DNA of 64,000 bases from a virus. Both the position numbers and the translations under genes were made by a program. Each line of letters begins with the position of its first letter. Within the stretch, counting starts at the first letter, position 1. The DNA is taken from IMG/VR virus record IMGVR_UViG_3300008050_000025, positions 37,826 through 101,825 of that record; one strand, written 5' to 3'. The notes under the pieces are model-generated. The model searched no databases. It had not been told where the DNA came from and saw only the letters and a list, made by a program, of their open reading frames with translations. Below, one piece after another: positions 14,834-23,400 of the stretch.

Positions 14834-17101
14834 TTAGGCAGCGATAGAAATACTACCAGTTTGGTTAGTCACGTCCAGTTCGAACACAACGATTTCCCCA
14901 GCTTTGACTGGAGTGATTTGAACCCTTACCCAAATCTCGCCCCTTTCTTGACGAGCAGTAGTGTTCACTGTTGCATCAGAAACAACCGAGAAGGATTTGA
15001 TTCCTCTGTTATCTTTGATGTCTTGCAGATAAGGCGTAACCGCCCCAACTATTTGACTCCATGTGATAGGGTCACTTGGTTCGAATGAGTATTGGCGAGT
15101 GCTTGCAAGGATATCTTTCCTGATTTGAATCAGCATATCCATCACGTTCTCTCGGTCCAATGAGGTCTCTTCCCTCTGCGAAGTGCGCTGCCCCCACATC
15201 ACGATTCCCTCTTGTGGGAATTTGACAATTGGGTTAATGGCGTTTCCGCCACCGTACATCAAGTCACGTCCACCTTGTAGAACAACAGCTTCAACTTCTG
15301 ACCTTCCGGTAAGTTTTCCTCGTACCAATCCAGCAGCAGCATCCCAAGGTTTGTTGGTAGACACTAGAAGTTTAATCTTATCAATGGCTGGGTCGAACCA
15401 ATCATTAGCTCCTGCGAACACATCAAATTGTTGTGTCCAAGGCCATTGAATGGATGTGTACTTATCATTGATTTCAATAGTTCGACCGTCACCAAGACCG
15501 TTGTGCCAGTTAACCGCACGTTGCTCCGAAGGCAACCCTTCTGGAGGGCTGGTAATGTATCGGAACCTTTCTTCACCTGCTGCAAGGGCAATCGCAGCAT
15601 CCTGTACTGATTGTACATGGATACCAAAGAGTCCCAAGAAGGAGATGTTTACTGACTCATCTAGGAAAGACTGCATACCTGTTCGGGATGCTTTGCTTCC
15701 AATCAATGCTGTAGTAATGTCCGCATCAGTAAGGCTTCCACCCTCATCAGCAACGTCACCATTGACACCGTTTGCGAATTGCAGTTCAGCGTCAATAAGT
15801 TTTTGGAAAATCACAGTTGCTGTTCCCGCTGCAAAAGTACCATCCTCTTCAACATCAACACCAGCAACAGTTCCTCCATAAGTAGCTGGCGCGTCCTTAG
15901 TAACTGCTCCAACGTACCTAGATTCTGCTCCACCAACGTAACCATGCTTTGCAACGTAGAACCGAGAGGTAGGTGAGTCTGTGCCTTCTTTAATGTTCAG
16001 ATTGTCTAGAATCCAGTTCGTTGAGTTATCAGCAGTGTTTACAAAGTCAACTAGATAACTTTCTTCAATTGCACCGTCCATAGCGAAGGAAACAACTGAA
16101 TCCTTTCCTTGTCGGGAAGCTACGCTTGCTAGCAAGCCGTAAGTCTTGAGACCATTAACGGTGCTGCTTGTAGCGTAGTTGTACCCAGCGCCAGGGTAAA
16201 GAGATTCAAGTGCAATCGCTCCACCTGCTGCGCTAGTCTTAGCCAAAGTATTTCCAAGAGCAGTCACTGCGCTACCTTGGTATGCAGTATATGAACCAGA
16301 ACCAGCAAGCCAAGCCTCAATGCCTGTCATGCTTGTGTAATGGACCCCTGGGGTTGCGAATAGTTTATGAGCGGTATTAACTGGCCACGTACCTGCTTCT
16401 ACTGAGATGGCTGATTGTGCTGGCTGAGAAATAACCCCATCTGGGCCTTCAAGTGGAGCGCCTCCACCACCTGCTGCTCGACCTGTATCCCCAAGAGCGG
16501 AGAAAGAAGCCCCTGCTGTATCCATTAGATATGCAGTTACAGAAAGTGTTGCGCTAGCACCAGCAAAGTTGCCAACGAAGTATCCCAGCGACGAAGACTC
16601 CATATGGAACGATAGGTCTGCGGTATCAGGCATGTACGCAGCCATTGTATCGTTGATGTCCTGAATGACATCAGTACCAGAAGGGACACCTACAACATAG
16701 CTTTCCCCATTTGCAGCAACTCCAGCACCATCTACAACATCAATGAAGAACGCATAGCCGTAACCTTGTTCAAGACCTGACACAGCTACGTGTGGTTGAG
16801 TACCAATTTTAATGTTGCCAACCGATGTCAGCTTAGAAGGTGCAGCGGCTCTTGTGTACCATACACTATTAGTCTTTGACAGAATATCGTATGCGCCAAG
16901 AAGACCTTGACCTCCTGATGAGCGGTTAGGTGCTCCGAATGTTTTTACCAACGATTCTTGGTTTGTAAGCAGCGTAGGGGTATCAACTGGCCCCATTGAA
17001 GCAAACCCCACAACACCTACTGCTGTAGAGTTGAGTGCTGTAATGTAATTACTGAAATCGTTAAGTAGAACGTAGTTGCCTGGGCTTGAAAAAAGTGCCA
17101 T
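14834..17101 (-). CDS. 18: contractile tail sheath protein, gp18-like
   Basis: 755-residue sheath subunit that contracts to drive the tube through the host envelope. The N-terminus shows the sheath opening (STAVGVVGFASMGPVDTPTL) and FGAPN segment. The C-terminal 300 residues match the conserved core: DWFDPAIDKIK, GRSEVEAVVLQ, INPIVKFPQEGIVMWGQRT, RENVMDMLIQIRKDI and a final GEIVVFELDV strand. The middle (about 150-430) is Ala/Gly/Ser/Thr-rich and probably forms the surface protrusions. It is slightly longer than T4 gp18 (659). It sits between the 77-residue gene and the tail tube. Confidence 0.93.
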   Translation of the reverse strand: MALFSSPGNYVLLNDFSNYITALNSTAVGVVGFASMGPVDTPTLLTNQESLVKTFGAPNRSSGGQGLLGAYDILSKTNSVWYTRAAAPSKLTSVGNIKIGTQPHVAVSGLEQGYGYAFFIDVVDGAGVAANGESYVVGVPSGTDVIQDINDTMAAYMPDTADLSFHMESSSLGYFVGNFAGASATLSVTAYLMDTAGASFSALGDTGRAAGGGGAPLEGPDGVISQPAQSAISVEAGTWPVNTAHKLFATPGVHYTSMTGIEAWLAGSGSYTAYQGSAVTALGNTLAKTSAAGGAIALESLYPGAGYNYATSSTVNGLKTYGLLASVASRQGKDSVVSFAMDGAIEESYLVDFVNTADNSTNWILDNLNIKEGTDSPTSRFYVAKHGYVGGAESRYVGAVTKDAPATYGGTVAGVDVEEDGTFAAGTATVIFQKLIDAELQFANGVNGDVADEGGSLTDADITTALIGSKASRTGMQSFLDESVNISFLGLFGIHVQSVQDAAIALAAGEERFRYITSPPEGLPSEQRAVNWHNGLGDGRTIEINDKYTSIQWPWTQQFDVFAGANDWFDPAIDKIKLLVSTNKPWDAAAGLVRGKLTGRSEVEAVVLQGGRDLMYGGGNAINPIVKFPQEGIVMWGQRTSQREETSLDRENVMDMLIQIRKDILASTRQYSFEPSDPITWSQIVGAVTPYLQDIKDNRGIKSFSVVSDATVNTTARQERGEIWVRVQITPVKAGEIVVFELDVTNQTGSISIAA

Positions 17102-17103
17102 AG

Positions 17104-17337
17104 TTATTTCTGTATCTCTTTGAAGTCGATTAGTTTCCTTCTCTTCATTTCAGCCATGCTGGAAGAGATGGTGTACGGTTTTGGGACAGTAGCAACCTCT
17201 CGACCTTTTAGCCAAAGATGCTTCCAAGCGCCATTGCTAAAAACAATCACCTGCTTTCCTGTGTAAGTCAGGTTCGCAATCTCCAATACAGAAGTACGAA
17301 CCATTCGTTGGGCGGGTTTCTTGTTCCGTTGTGCCAC
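17104..17337 (-). CDS. small basic protein preceding the sheath gene
   Basis: 77 residues, basic, starting at a GTG with GAGGA 11 bases upstream. It has a central segment KQVIVFSNGAWKHLWLKGREV flanked by Lys/Arg-rich ends and no recognised domain. It is the first gene behind a late promoter-like site and is separated from the sheath gene by two bases, so it is a structural-module gene, perhaps a tail assembly or decorating factor. That role is inferred from position only. Confidence 0.7.
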   Translation of the reverse strand: MAQRNKKPAQRMVRTSVLEIANLTYTGKQVIVFSNGAWKHLWLKGREVATVPKPYTISSSMAEMKRRKLIDFKEIQK

Positions 17338-17350
17338 GCATGGATTCCTC

Positions 17351-17363
17351 TGTAGTATTTATC
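17351..17363 (-). promoter_or_regulatory. late promoter, T4-type
   Basis: Minus-strand GATAAATACTACA lies in the 43-base spacer before the 77-residue gene, sheath and tube. Ten contiguous bases (ATAAATACTA) agree with the T4 late consensus TATAAATACTATT. T4 late promoters need only this -10-like box with gp55, and a gp55 relative is encoded at 9592. Confidence 0.75.
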
Positions 17364-17380
17364 ACATATAAATGGGGCGA

Positions 17381-18118
17381 CTAGGAAATAATCTCATCTG
17401 TAACGAGAGACCTAATTTTCCCTGTGCTAGTCATTAAGTACTTCTTGGTAGGCAGATAGGCTTCCATCGCAATGATACATGACTTTTGCAGTACTCTATT
17501 CTCCTTATCCCCTGCCACAGCGATAGATTGGTCTGCCCAGTCTACGATATATCCCATGGTAGAGTTGCCGTGCTTGGTTTTAATCGTACCGTGAGGGTGG
17601 AACATCAATTCTACCTGCTCCATCATCTGATTAATGTTTTCAATGTACCTATCGTAAATGCTCACCCTGTACTGTAAGGTGACAGCTTTTGGGGCTAGAG
17701 ATACGATTCTCTGTGCCCTACGCTTCTCAGGGTCGTACAGTTTTTCAACCACAATATTAAAGTCAGGTCTACGACGTGCCATATCCAACTCCATGTCAAT
17801 CACAGATATTGAAACGATTGGCAACCTCAGGTTACGCTCCTTCTTAAGCTTAGCAATGGCTCTTTCAACAGTTCCGTGCATCACTTCAATGTCATCGTGA
17901 ACCTTATCATCTGCCCCCATTACTTCCAAGCCTCTCATCATTTCCATCAAGGCAGATGTGTATTCTCTTTGAAAATCAATGGTATCATGATTAGCCTTCT
18001 CATGCTTCTCAATAAGGTTCCTCACATACACATTAAGGTAAGCGTTTGCGTGAAGGTTAGGGTCTACCGCATCCATAGAGGAAGGGTTGCCCACTGAGTT
18101 ATTGATGTAGTTTGCCAT
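17381..18118 (-). CDS. 15: tail sheath stabiliser / tail completion protein, gp15-like
   Basis: The start is placed at the ATG at 18118, which overlaps the upstream TAA (TAATG), giving 245 residues. The central region LPIVSISVIDMELDMARRRPDF, then VTLQYRVSIYDRYIENINQMMEQVELMF and HPHGTIK, follows the same order of segments as T4 gp15 (LPRINLHLVDF, then IYELSIFTRYEDDMFQIVEQILPYFQPH). gp15 caps the finished tail and joins it to the head neck. The N-terminal 100 residues are helical and differ from T4. It lies in the gp13-gp15-sheath-tube order expected of a neck/tail module, interrupted by a homing endonuclease gene. Confidence 0.8.
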   Translation of the reverse strand: MANYINNSVGNPSSMDAVDPNLHANAYLNVYVRNLIEKHEKANHDTIDFQREYTSALMEMMRGLEVMGADDKVHDDIEVMHGTVERAIAKLKKERNLRLPIVSISVIDMELDMARRRPDFNIVVEKLYDPEKRRAQRIVSLAPKAVTLQYRVSIYDRYIENINQMMEQVELMFHPHGTIKTKHGNSTMGYIVDWADQSIAVAGDKENRVLQKSCIIAMEAYLPTKKYLMTSTGKIRSLVTDEIIS

Positions 18119-18663
18119 TATTTCTCTATTCTCCAACCATAATGTGACTTTCTTGCGCCCGTTATAACATTTGATATATTCTTACCAAGGCCGTACTTAT
18201 TCTGCAAGTAATATTGTGTACAGAAATGAACCCTTCCATCCTTGTGAATGAAGTGGTGCATTTTGTCGCTATAGAAATGGTTGTCAGCACCCGTATTTAT
18301 ACTTACGCCGTACATTGGGTTTTTGCGGCCACTTTGCGCCTTTGACATTTTCTTTTTAGATTCCTCTGAATGTGTCCTTCCCCGCATTGGGGATGTTGCG
18401 TACCTAGAAAGGTTCATACACAGAGGTTCCCCATAATCTTCGTCTAGAAATTCTTGCTCTATTTCTAAAATGTTCTCACAAGAATACACCACTAAGTCCA
18501 TAGAAAAATCAAGGTACTTATCATACGCCCTTTGCATGTGAATATTGGGATGCCTTCCGTTTTTAAGTTGCCAAAAATGTTCTCTTTTCCTTGACTCAAA
18601 TCTAGAGGAACTCCCCCAATACCACTTAGGTCCAATCTCTATTCGATATATGCCTGAATCCAT
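18118..18663 (-). CDS. GIY-YIG homing endonuclease
   Basis: Free-standing homing endonuclease of 181 residues from the ATG at 18663 (MDSGIYRIEIG); AAGGGA lies about ten bases upstream. The GIY-YIG catalytic domain is N-terminal: GIYRI (4-8), then WYWGSS in place of the YIG strand, then the conserved R and H of SRKREHFW and a Glu near ENILEIEQEF. A NUMOD3-type DNA-binding repeat follows (RTHSEESKKKMSKAQSG), then a NUMOD1/IENR-like C-terminal helix-turn-helix (YYLQNKYGLGKNISNVI). It interrupts the neck genes, abutting gp13-like (13-base gap) and gp15-like (TAATG). It is a selfish element rather than a virion gene. Confidence 0.9.
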   Translation of the reverse strand: MDSGIYRIEIGPKWYWGSSSRFESRKREHFWQLKNGRHPNIHMQRAYDKYLDFSMDLVVYSCENILEIEQEFLDEDYGEPLCMNLSRYATSPMRGRTHSEESKKKMSKAQSGRKNPMYGVSINTGADNHFYSDKMHHFIHKDGRVHFCTQYYLQNKYGLGKNISNVITGARKSHYGWRIEK

Positions 18664-18676
18664 ATATGTATATCCC

Positions 18677-19558
18677 TTAAAACAGCGTCCAGGTCGGAGG
18701 CTCTTCAATCTCGTTGAGAAGGTCTTCAACCAACATTGTCATCTCGGCAGAAGACTGCGCAATCAATGCATCCCCATTAAGCTGTGCTCCACCATCTGGA
18801 GAGGGTAGAACTTTATACTTACCTCGTTCTTGCCCTAGAACCCCTTTAGCGATGGCCAGAGAATACTTTTGAAGCCACGACAGGTAGTAGTGATGTAAAG
18901 TCTCAGCGTTGAGACATTTATATTCTACTGCAACCTCTTCTATATCACCCTCTCTAGGGGTTGGTGAAATGTACAGATACTCTCCGTTCAATACTTGGAA
19001 CGAGCCGTCACGCCCAAGAATCTTTCTAATCTGCTCCAAGTTCATCTGCATGATTAGGAAGTCACTTGCCTGAAAGTCATCGAACAGGAAGTTCTGGTTG
19101 AAGTAGTTTAGGAAGAAGTCGAACTCAAGCGTACCACTTTGCTGAGCAACAGAGAGCAATGTCTTCTTGTATGCAGCATATCGGAAGTTGTTCAGAACGA
19201 ACTTGGGAAGCTTGTACATGCTGATATTGGGTTCCGTGATGAAGGTCATCATCTGGGTAGTCCAATCGGGGGCATGATAATCCATTTTGGATATCGCCTC
19301 ATCCACACATGTTCCCATTTGGAAGTCAGTTAGCTCTACCCTTACGATAGGGTATCCTAACCTTGCTTTGATGAAATCAAAGATACTTTGGTAGAAATCA
19401 TTGAAGGCAGCTTCATCGCCAAACCTTCTCCTGTTAAGGCTGTCGTAGTCAATACCACCACTTACCTCAGTCGCACTTGCGAACATCTCAGGGTTAGTTC
19501 CTTGGGTGGACCCATGTGTGAATCCAAACGAAGTCTTAGGTACTGTCCAGTTTGCCAT
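18677..19558 (-). CDS. 13: neck protein, gp13-like
   Basis: 293 residues from the ATG at 19558 (MANWTVPKTS); an earlier TTG would lie inside a hairpin and is less likely. The conserved gp13 features are at both ends: FIKARLGYPIVRVELTDFQMGTCVDEAI corresponds to the T4 segment ILRRLGAPIINVELTPDQI, and the C-terminus WLQKYSLAIAKGVLGQERGK, then PDGGAQLNGDALI and LNEIEEPP, corresponds to WVKEYATALTKEL, PGGVTVDGERII and LLLLDEPPP. gp13 and gp14 seal the DNA-filled head and form the collar for tail joining. It lies between the capsid gene and the gp15-like gene. Confidence 0.85.
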   Translation of the reverse strand: MANWTVPKTSFGFTHGSTQGTNPEMFASATEVSGGIDYDSLNRRRFGDEAAFNDFYQSIFDFIKARLGYPIVRVELTDFQMGTCVDEAISKMDYHAPDWTTQMMTFITEPNISMYKLPKFVLNNFRYAAYKKTLLSVAQQSGTLEFDFFLNYFNQNFLFDDFQASDFLIMQMNLEQIRKILGRDGSFQVLNGEYLYISPTPREGDIEEVAVEYKCLNAETLHHYYLSWLQKYSLAIAKGVLGQERGKYKVLPSPDGGAQLNGDALIAQSSAEMTMLVEDLLNEIEEPPTWTLF

Positions 19559-19575
19559 CTCATTGTATATAGCGA

Positions 19576-19609
19576 AAGACCCATGACACAATTAAGCATC
19601 ATGGGTCTT
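19576..19609 (-). terminator. hairpin after the major capsid gene, probable terminator
   Basis: A perfect 11-bp inverted repeat (AAGACCCATGA at 19576-19586 and TCATGGGTCTT at 19599-19609) with a 12-base loop lies 23 bases beyond the capsid stop codon and 18 bases before the gp13-like start. The U-run after the stem is short on the minus strand (CTTTCGC), so termination may be partial or the stem may act as a 3' stabiliser for the capsid message. Confidence 0.6.
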
Positions 19610-19631
19610 GTTATTTAGCTTACGCTAATCC

Positions 19632-21146
19632 TTAGGCGCGTTCAGCTTTACCGAATGGCTGGATTAGGTAGTTAGAGTTAGCACCGATGATTCGGATAAC
19701 CCTGTAGAATCGTGATTCAGGAGACACAGCAACCTTACCGTAACGGGTAATCAAACCTTTCCTTGGTTGGAAGGTTTCAGGGTCTGTGATTGTAGGCAAC
19801 ATTTGTAGTGGTACATATGGTGCGTAGATAAATCCTGAGTCCATTGCGCTAGAGCCTTTGTATCCCATCAGAATTTCATCTTCTGGATATAGAGGGTCTA
19901 CGTATACGTCAAACTGTCCCATCCACTTGCCTTTGTAGGTAATGTTGTTACCTAGCTGGCCAGCAGCTTCCTTAGGAGCACCACCTTCAAGCTTAGCGGC
20001 AGACCACAGCATAGCTGCGATGAATGGAGAAGTAACCATGAAGTTACCTGCACCACGCCATGTAGTCTTGTAGATGTCCTGAGAGGCGAATTGAATCACA
20101 GCAATCAGGTTAGCGTACACTTCGCCCAAGTGTCGAGGAGCAAGTCCAAGCGCACTAGTTGAGAAGTCTACCAGGAATACGTTCTCGTCAGTACGGGCAG
20201 GGTTTGTACCCAACCTAGTAGCAGACGAATCGTTAGCATCCAATTGGTAGCTGTACGAGCCAGGAACATTTCCAAATCCGTCAGATGCGAAGTTGTTAGA
20301 GTTACCTAGGTCCATTGCTGCACGGTTAAATCCACCGCTATCGTGACGGTCGTAAGCGATGTTACGGACATCCTCGATAAGTTCACGGTCGATTTCAAGA
20401 CGTACTTCGTTACCAAGCAAGCCAGTCAGTTCTTTCTCTAGAGAGATGTTGTGATAAGCCTTAAGGTCTTGAGCAGCTTCGATTGTCCATAGAGCACGGA
20501 ACTTTCTTGTTCGTGCCAAGACAGCTTGTTGTTCGATGTGGAAGTTGATTTCCGGGATACCAGTACCTGCCAGGATTTCACCAGCAGATGTACTCCAAGG
20601 AGCATTGTATCCAGCAGCAGTACCCGAAGGCCATGCAGCAATCGAACCACCAACAGTAGCTGAGCCATCAATGAAGTCGGAGCCAGAAGCTACGCTTGAA
20701 AGAGACTTAGCACCTGCACCAGCAGTATCAGTAGAAACATCCAGTGCTCCAACGTTACCGTTTCCTACGGCAACTTTGTTAGCGTAGGTCAGGTTGTACT
20801 TGCTGTATACGGTTTCAACATCACTACCGTATTGACGGTCGTGACCCAAGTAGAATACTTGAGAAACTGGGGCGCTCATTGGTTGAACACCGCAAATCTT
20901 GTTTGCAATCAGTTCAGGGAAAATCCTGCGAATTAGAGGAAATGCGAATTTCTGGAATGTGCCAAGTTGACCAACATTCGTGCTCTCAGAAAGCATTTGA
21001 CCTGTCTCCTTCACTTGCTCGTTAACAATCATTGCTGCTTGGTTTTCCAAGAGTACAGCAGTTGTTTCACGAATAGAAGGGTCATCAATATCTTTCAGGA
21101 TTTTGCCCCATTTCTCTACTAAAAGGTCGTTAGTTGTTTTAGTCAT
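19632..21146 (-). CDS. 23: major capsid protein, gp23-like
   Basis: 504-residue HK97-fold capsid precursor. It follows T4 gp23 closely at the N-terminus (LLVEKWGKILKDID, ENQAAMI) and at LIRRIFPELIANKICGVQPMSAPVSQVFYL, which matches the T4 segment IPNLIAFDICGVQPMNSPTGQVF. Further conserved stretches are RALWTIEAAQDLKAYHN, EVRLEIDRELI and MGQFDVYVDP. A prohead protease site is likely at MLSE-STNVG (after E54), at the same place as the T4 cut in FLTE-AEIGG. Order protease-scaffold-capsid is as in T4. A hairpin follows the stop. Confidence 0.95.
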   Translation of the reverse strand: MTKTTNDLLVEKWGKILKDIDDPSIRETTAVLLENQAAMIVNEQVKETGQMLSESTNVGQLGTFQKFAFPLIRRIFPELIANKICGVQPMSAPVSQVFYLGHDRQYGSDVETVYSKYNLTYANKVAVGNGNVGALDVSTDTAGAGAKSLSSVASGSDFIDGSATVGGSIAAWPSGTAAGYNAPWSTSAGEILAGTGIPEINFHIEQQAVLARTRKFRALWTIEAAQDLKAYHNISLEKELTGLLGNEVRLEIDRELIEDVRNIAYDRHDSGGFNRAAMDLGNSNNFASDGFGNVPGSYSYQLDANDSSATRLGTNPARTDENVFLVDFSTSALGLAPRHLGEVYANLIAVIQFASQDIYKTTWRGAGNFMVTSPFIAAMLWSAAKLEGGAPKEAAGQLGNNITYKGKWMGQFDVYVDPLYPEDEILMGYKGSSAMDSGFIYAPYVPLQMLPTITDPETFQPRKGLITRYGKVAVSPESRFYRVIRIIGANSNYLIQPFGKAERA

Positions 21147-21159
21147 GTTAAATTACTTA

Positions 21160-21768
21160 TTAGCCGTTAAGAGAATCACTGAGAGCGATTACTTCCTCGG
21201 TTAGGTGTGGATTGAAAGTGTCGTCCAAAGCATCTGCTCCATCCAACTCCCCATCCGAATTCTCGTTGATAATGTGTGCCTTGTCTGACAGTTCCATATC
21301 CCCAAAAGATTCCTCTAGCTCCTCATTCTGTTCCTTGAGGCCAGAGATAATTTCGACAGACTCACTCAGTTGAGTTTCAAGGTCTGCCTTTTCATTGTAA
21401 GAATTATCTAGAAGCTCGTTGCTTTTCGCAACTGACTCTTCAAGTTTTGAAATCTTTTCTTCGAAGTCTTCACGAAGAGATTTGATTTCTTCGTTGTCCG
21501 ATACCGTTGCAACAATGTTTTTAATCTTGTTGAATGCATCTGCATCCTTAGCTTCGTTGACCTCTTGCGCAAGTTCTTCCCGCGCAACTTCTTTAAGGTC
21601 AGTCAGTTTGGTAGAAAGGAAAGAAGCTACTTTCGATTCTAACAACCTTTGGTTAGCAGTCACTTCGTCGTTAATCACTTCCTCTACAATGCTACAAATC
21701 TCCTCGATACCTGTCTGTGACAAGCCTTCGGGAAGGAGTTTGACGATTTGTTCAAGTTGCTTTCTCAT
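21160..21768 (-). CDS. 22: prohead scaffold/core protein, gp22-like
   Basis: 202 residues, acidic, almost entirely helical, with a long heptad-rich coiled coil (about 90-160; ISKLEESVAKSNELLDNSYN and ISGLKEQNEELEES) and an acidic unstructured tail. This is the typical make-up of the T4 gp22 scaffold, around which capsid protein assembles and which the prohead protease then degrades. Sites with L-x-E followed by a small residue (QLSE-S) could be protease targets. It lies between the protease and capsid genes as in T4. A late promoter-like box lies directly upstream. Confidence 0.85.
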   Translation of the reverse strand: MRKQLEQIVKLLPEGLSQTGIEEICSIVEEVINDEVTANQRLLESKVASFLSTKLTDLKEVAREELAQEVNEAKDADAFNKIKNIVATVSDNEEIKSLREDFEEKISKLEESVAKSNELLDNSYNEKADLETQLSESVEIISGLKEQNEELEESFGDMELSDKAHIINENSDGELDGADALDDTFNPHLTEEVIALSDSLNG

Positions 21769-21779
21769 AAGTCTTTCTA

Positions 21780-21792
21780 CAATATTTATTAA
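21780..21792 (-). promoter_or_regulatory. late promoter, T4-type, before scaffold and capsid
   Basis: Minus-strand TTAATAAATATTG lies about 12 bases before the scaffold start at 21768. It keeps ATAAATA of the T4 late consensus and resembles the site at 17351. The 43-base spacer after the protease gene is unusually long for this genome, as expected if it holds a promoter for the two most abundant head proteins. Confidence 0.65.
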
Positions 21793-21811
21793 TGTCCCAC
21801 TAAAGGGCTTT

Positions 21812-22420
21812 CTATTTTTTAATTCCTTCTAGAGCTTCACGTAAGAACTGGATGTACAGCATCTCTTCGTGGTACTTGCTGTACTTATTCCCGTACTCTA
21901 CGCTCTCTAAAATACATGCGCCTTCCATCAATGTAGGGTTGGCTCCGACGCACGAAGGGTCGGCTACGATATCCCAGCACATGATTGTGAGGTTCTCGCC
22001 AACTCTAAACTTCCCTTCTTCAATCGGAATCAACGAACCTGTGGCTCTGGAAGACATTCCGATACGAACACCATCACGTACTAAGTCTTGAGCGACCTTT
22101 CCAGCAGGAGTGTTTAGCAATTCGACATTGCCCATAACCTTGTTACCTTCCATGTATAACTCTGTAATGAGACATGCGGCATTCTTAAGGTTGACTGTAG
22201 GTGAGGAGGGATGGTCAAGCTCCCCGACGAACTTTCTCTCTTGGATAAGGTTTTGCAGCCTACCAACTTCTCTCTCTAGGATATCCTTAGAGTACTTTCG
22301 GTTGTTCCTATTGAAGACTTCTGCTTCTGCAAGAAGACCTGTCAACACCATGTTGCCCGACTTAGAAGACTCTTCCAAGACAGACAAACCGCCAAATGAA
22401 CATACATCGGTTATTAACAT
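21812..22420 (-). CDS. 21: prohead core protease, gp21-like
   Basis: 202-residue serine protease that digests the scaffold and trims capsid proteins during maturation. Family segments match T4 gp21: LLAEAEVFNRNNRKYSKDILEREV, FVGELDHPSSPTVN with the catalytic His (H in GELDHP), and GVRIGMSSRATGSLI with the catalytic Ser (IGMSSR). The length is close to T4 (212). The start overlaps the stop of the Lys-rich gene (TAATG). The recognised T4 cleavage rule, (L/I)-x-E before a small residue, is used below to interpret other proteins of the window. Confidence 0.93.
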   Translation of the reverse strand: MLITDVCSFGGLSVLEESSKSGNMVLTGLLAEAEVFNRNNRKYSKDILEREVGRLQNLIQERKFVGELDHPSSPTVNLKNAACLITELYMEGNKVMGNVELLNTPAGKVAQDLVRDGVRIGMSSRATGSLIPIEEGKFRVGENLTIMCWDIVADPSCVGANPTLMEGACILESVEYGNKYSKYHEEMLYIQFLREALEGIKK

Positions 22421-22872
22421 TATCCTACTCTTTTAAGGAACTCCTCAATGCGTCCCTTTGAAATGGCCTTTTTCTTTTTCTTCTTAGGAGCGGCCTTCTT
22501 CTTTTTAGGCTCCATACTTTGTGCTGTACCAACTCCGATAGCACCACATGCAGTCATCTCTTGGAGATTCCTTAAGGTCTTGAGACCTTCTTCAAGCACC
22601 TTGATTGCAGCGTCAATGATTGGAGCAGCGTCAGCGGTATCATCGCTGGCCTTGCTTTCATTAAGCACTACTGGGTCTGGGGTGAAATGCTCATCACCTG
22701 TGGCATGAGCAATAAGCTTGTCACGGTCAGCGGAGGAAATCTCAGGAAGAGCGTCCTCTTGTATCGGCGTAAGGTTAGAAGTGTTATCCCCGACTGGCGG
22801 TATTGCTACCGTAGGCGGGGAGTTTTTCATAATCTCCAGAGCAATGTCGCCTAGAGTTTGTTCTCCTTCCAT
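22420..22872 (-). CDS. Lys-rich prohead core-like protein
   Basis: 150 residues: an acidic, Pro/Asn-rich N-terminal half, an Ala-rich helix (DAAIKVLEEGLKTLRN), then an oligo-lysine block (EPKKKKAAPKKKKKKAISK, about 121-139) and a short helical end (RIEEFLKRVG). No enzyme motif. It is placed immediately before the protease gene where T4 has the small core proteins gp67 and gp68, so an internal core or DNA-contacting head protein is the best guess. VVLNE-SK could be a protease site. The poly-Lys tract is coded by a run of AAG/AAA triplets, which is prone to slippage. Confidence 0.7.
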   Translation of the reverse strand: MEGEQTLGDIALEIMKNSPPTVAIPPVGDNTSNLTPIQEDALPEISSADRDKLIAHATGDEHFTPDPVVLNESKASDDTADAAPIIDAAIKVLEEGLKTLRNLQEMTACGAIGVGTAQSMEPKKKKAAPKKKKKKAISKGRIEEFLKRVG

Positions 22873-22875
22873 GGA

Positions 22876-23400
22876 TTACTCCTCCGACAAGTATGCGATA
22901 AACTCTGCGTCCTCTTCCGAGTCTACGATTTCGTACCCATCTTCACACTCTACAAGGTATGCGTAGGATGTAGCGTCTTCTTCGTTCTCTACAATGTTGT
23001 ACGTGGTCTCGTTAACAGTTAGAGTTAAGTCTTCGTCAGACTCTGCATCCACTTCTTCTGCTTCCTCTTGCAGAACAGCCATTACCATTGCCTCACCTTC
23101 TACCTCAAAAACATCCTCAGTAACAACGTAAGTATCCTCGTCCAACTTGACCTCTACGATAGGGTCAATGCTGTCTTGGATGCTTTCAAATACGTTATCC
23201 TCAAGGTTGCTAATAGGGATATAGATGTCGCCATCATACTCTACAAACTCCTCAGAGAGTTGGAATACATTGTCGCCAATAGCGCATACGAGAACATTTG
23301 CGTCAGAAGTTTCATCGCTGAAATCAATTCCTGCATGTTCCATTAGCATACGGGCAGTATCTTTAGGAACGCCCCCTTCTTTTCTATTTAGATAATCCAT
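22876..23400 (-). CDS. acidic protein with short repeats, unknown function
   Basis: 174 residues from the ATG at 23400 (MDYLNRKEGG), preceded by AAAGAA and overlapping the upstream gene by 17 bases. Very acidic, pI clearly low. A segment of the form Y-x-(I/V)-(V)-x(n)-E-D-A-x-x-(Y/F)-x-A-Y-L recurs: YNIVENEEDATSYAYL and YEIVDSEEDAEFIAYL near the C-terminus are an obvious tandem pair, and YVVTEDVFEVE is a looser earlier copy. The N-terminus has a DTARMLMEHAGIDF helix. It sits among head genes, three bases before the Lys-rich core gene, so the acidic and the Lys-rich protein may interact; that is speculation. Confidence 0.7.
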   Translation of the reverse strand: MDYLNRKEGGVPKDTARMLMEHAGIDFSDETSDANVLVCAIGDNVFQLSEEFVEYDGDIYIPISNLEDNVFESIQDSIDPIVEVKLDEDTYVVTEDVFEVEGEAMVMAVLQEEAEEVDAESDEDLTLTVNETTYNIVENEEDATSYAYLVECEDGYEIVDSEEDAEFIAYLSEE

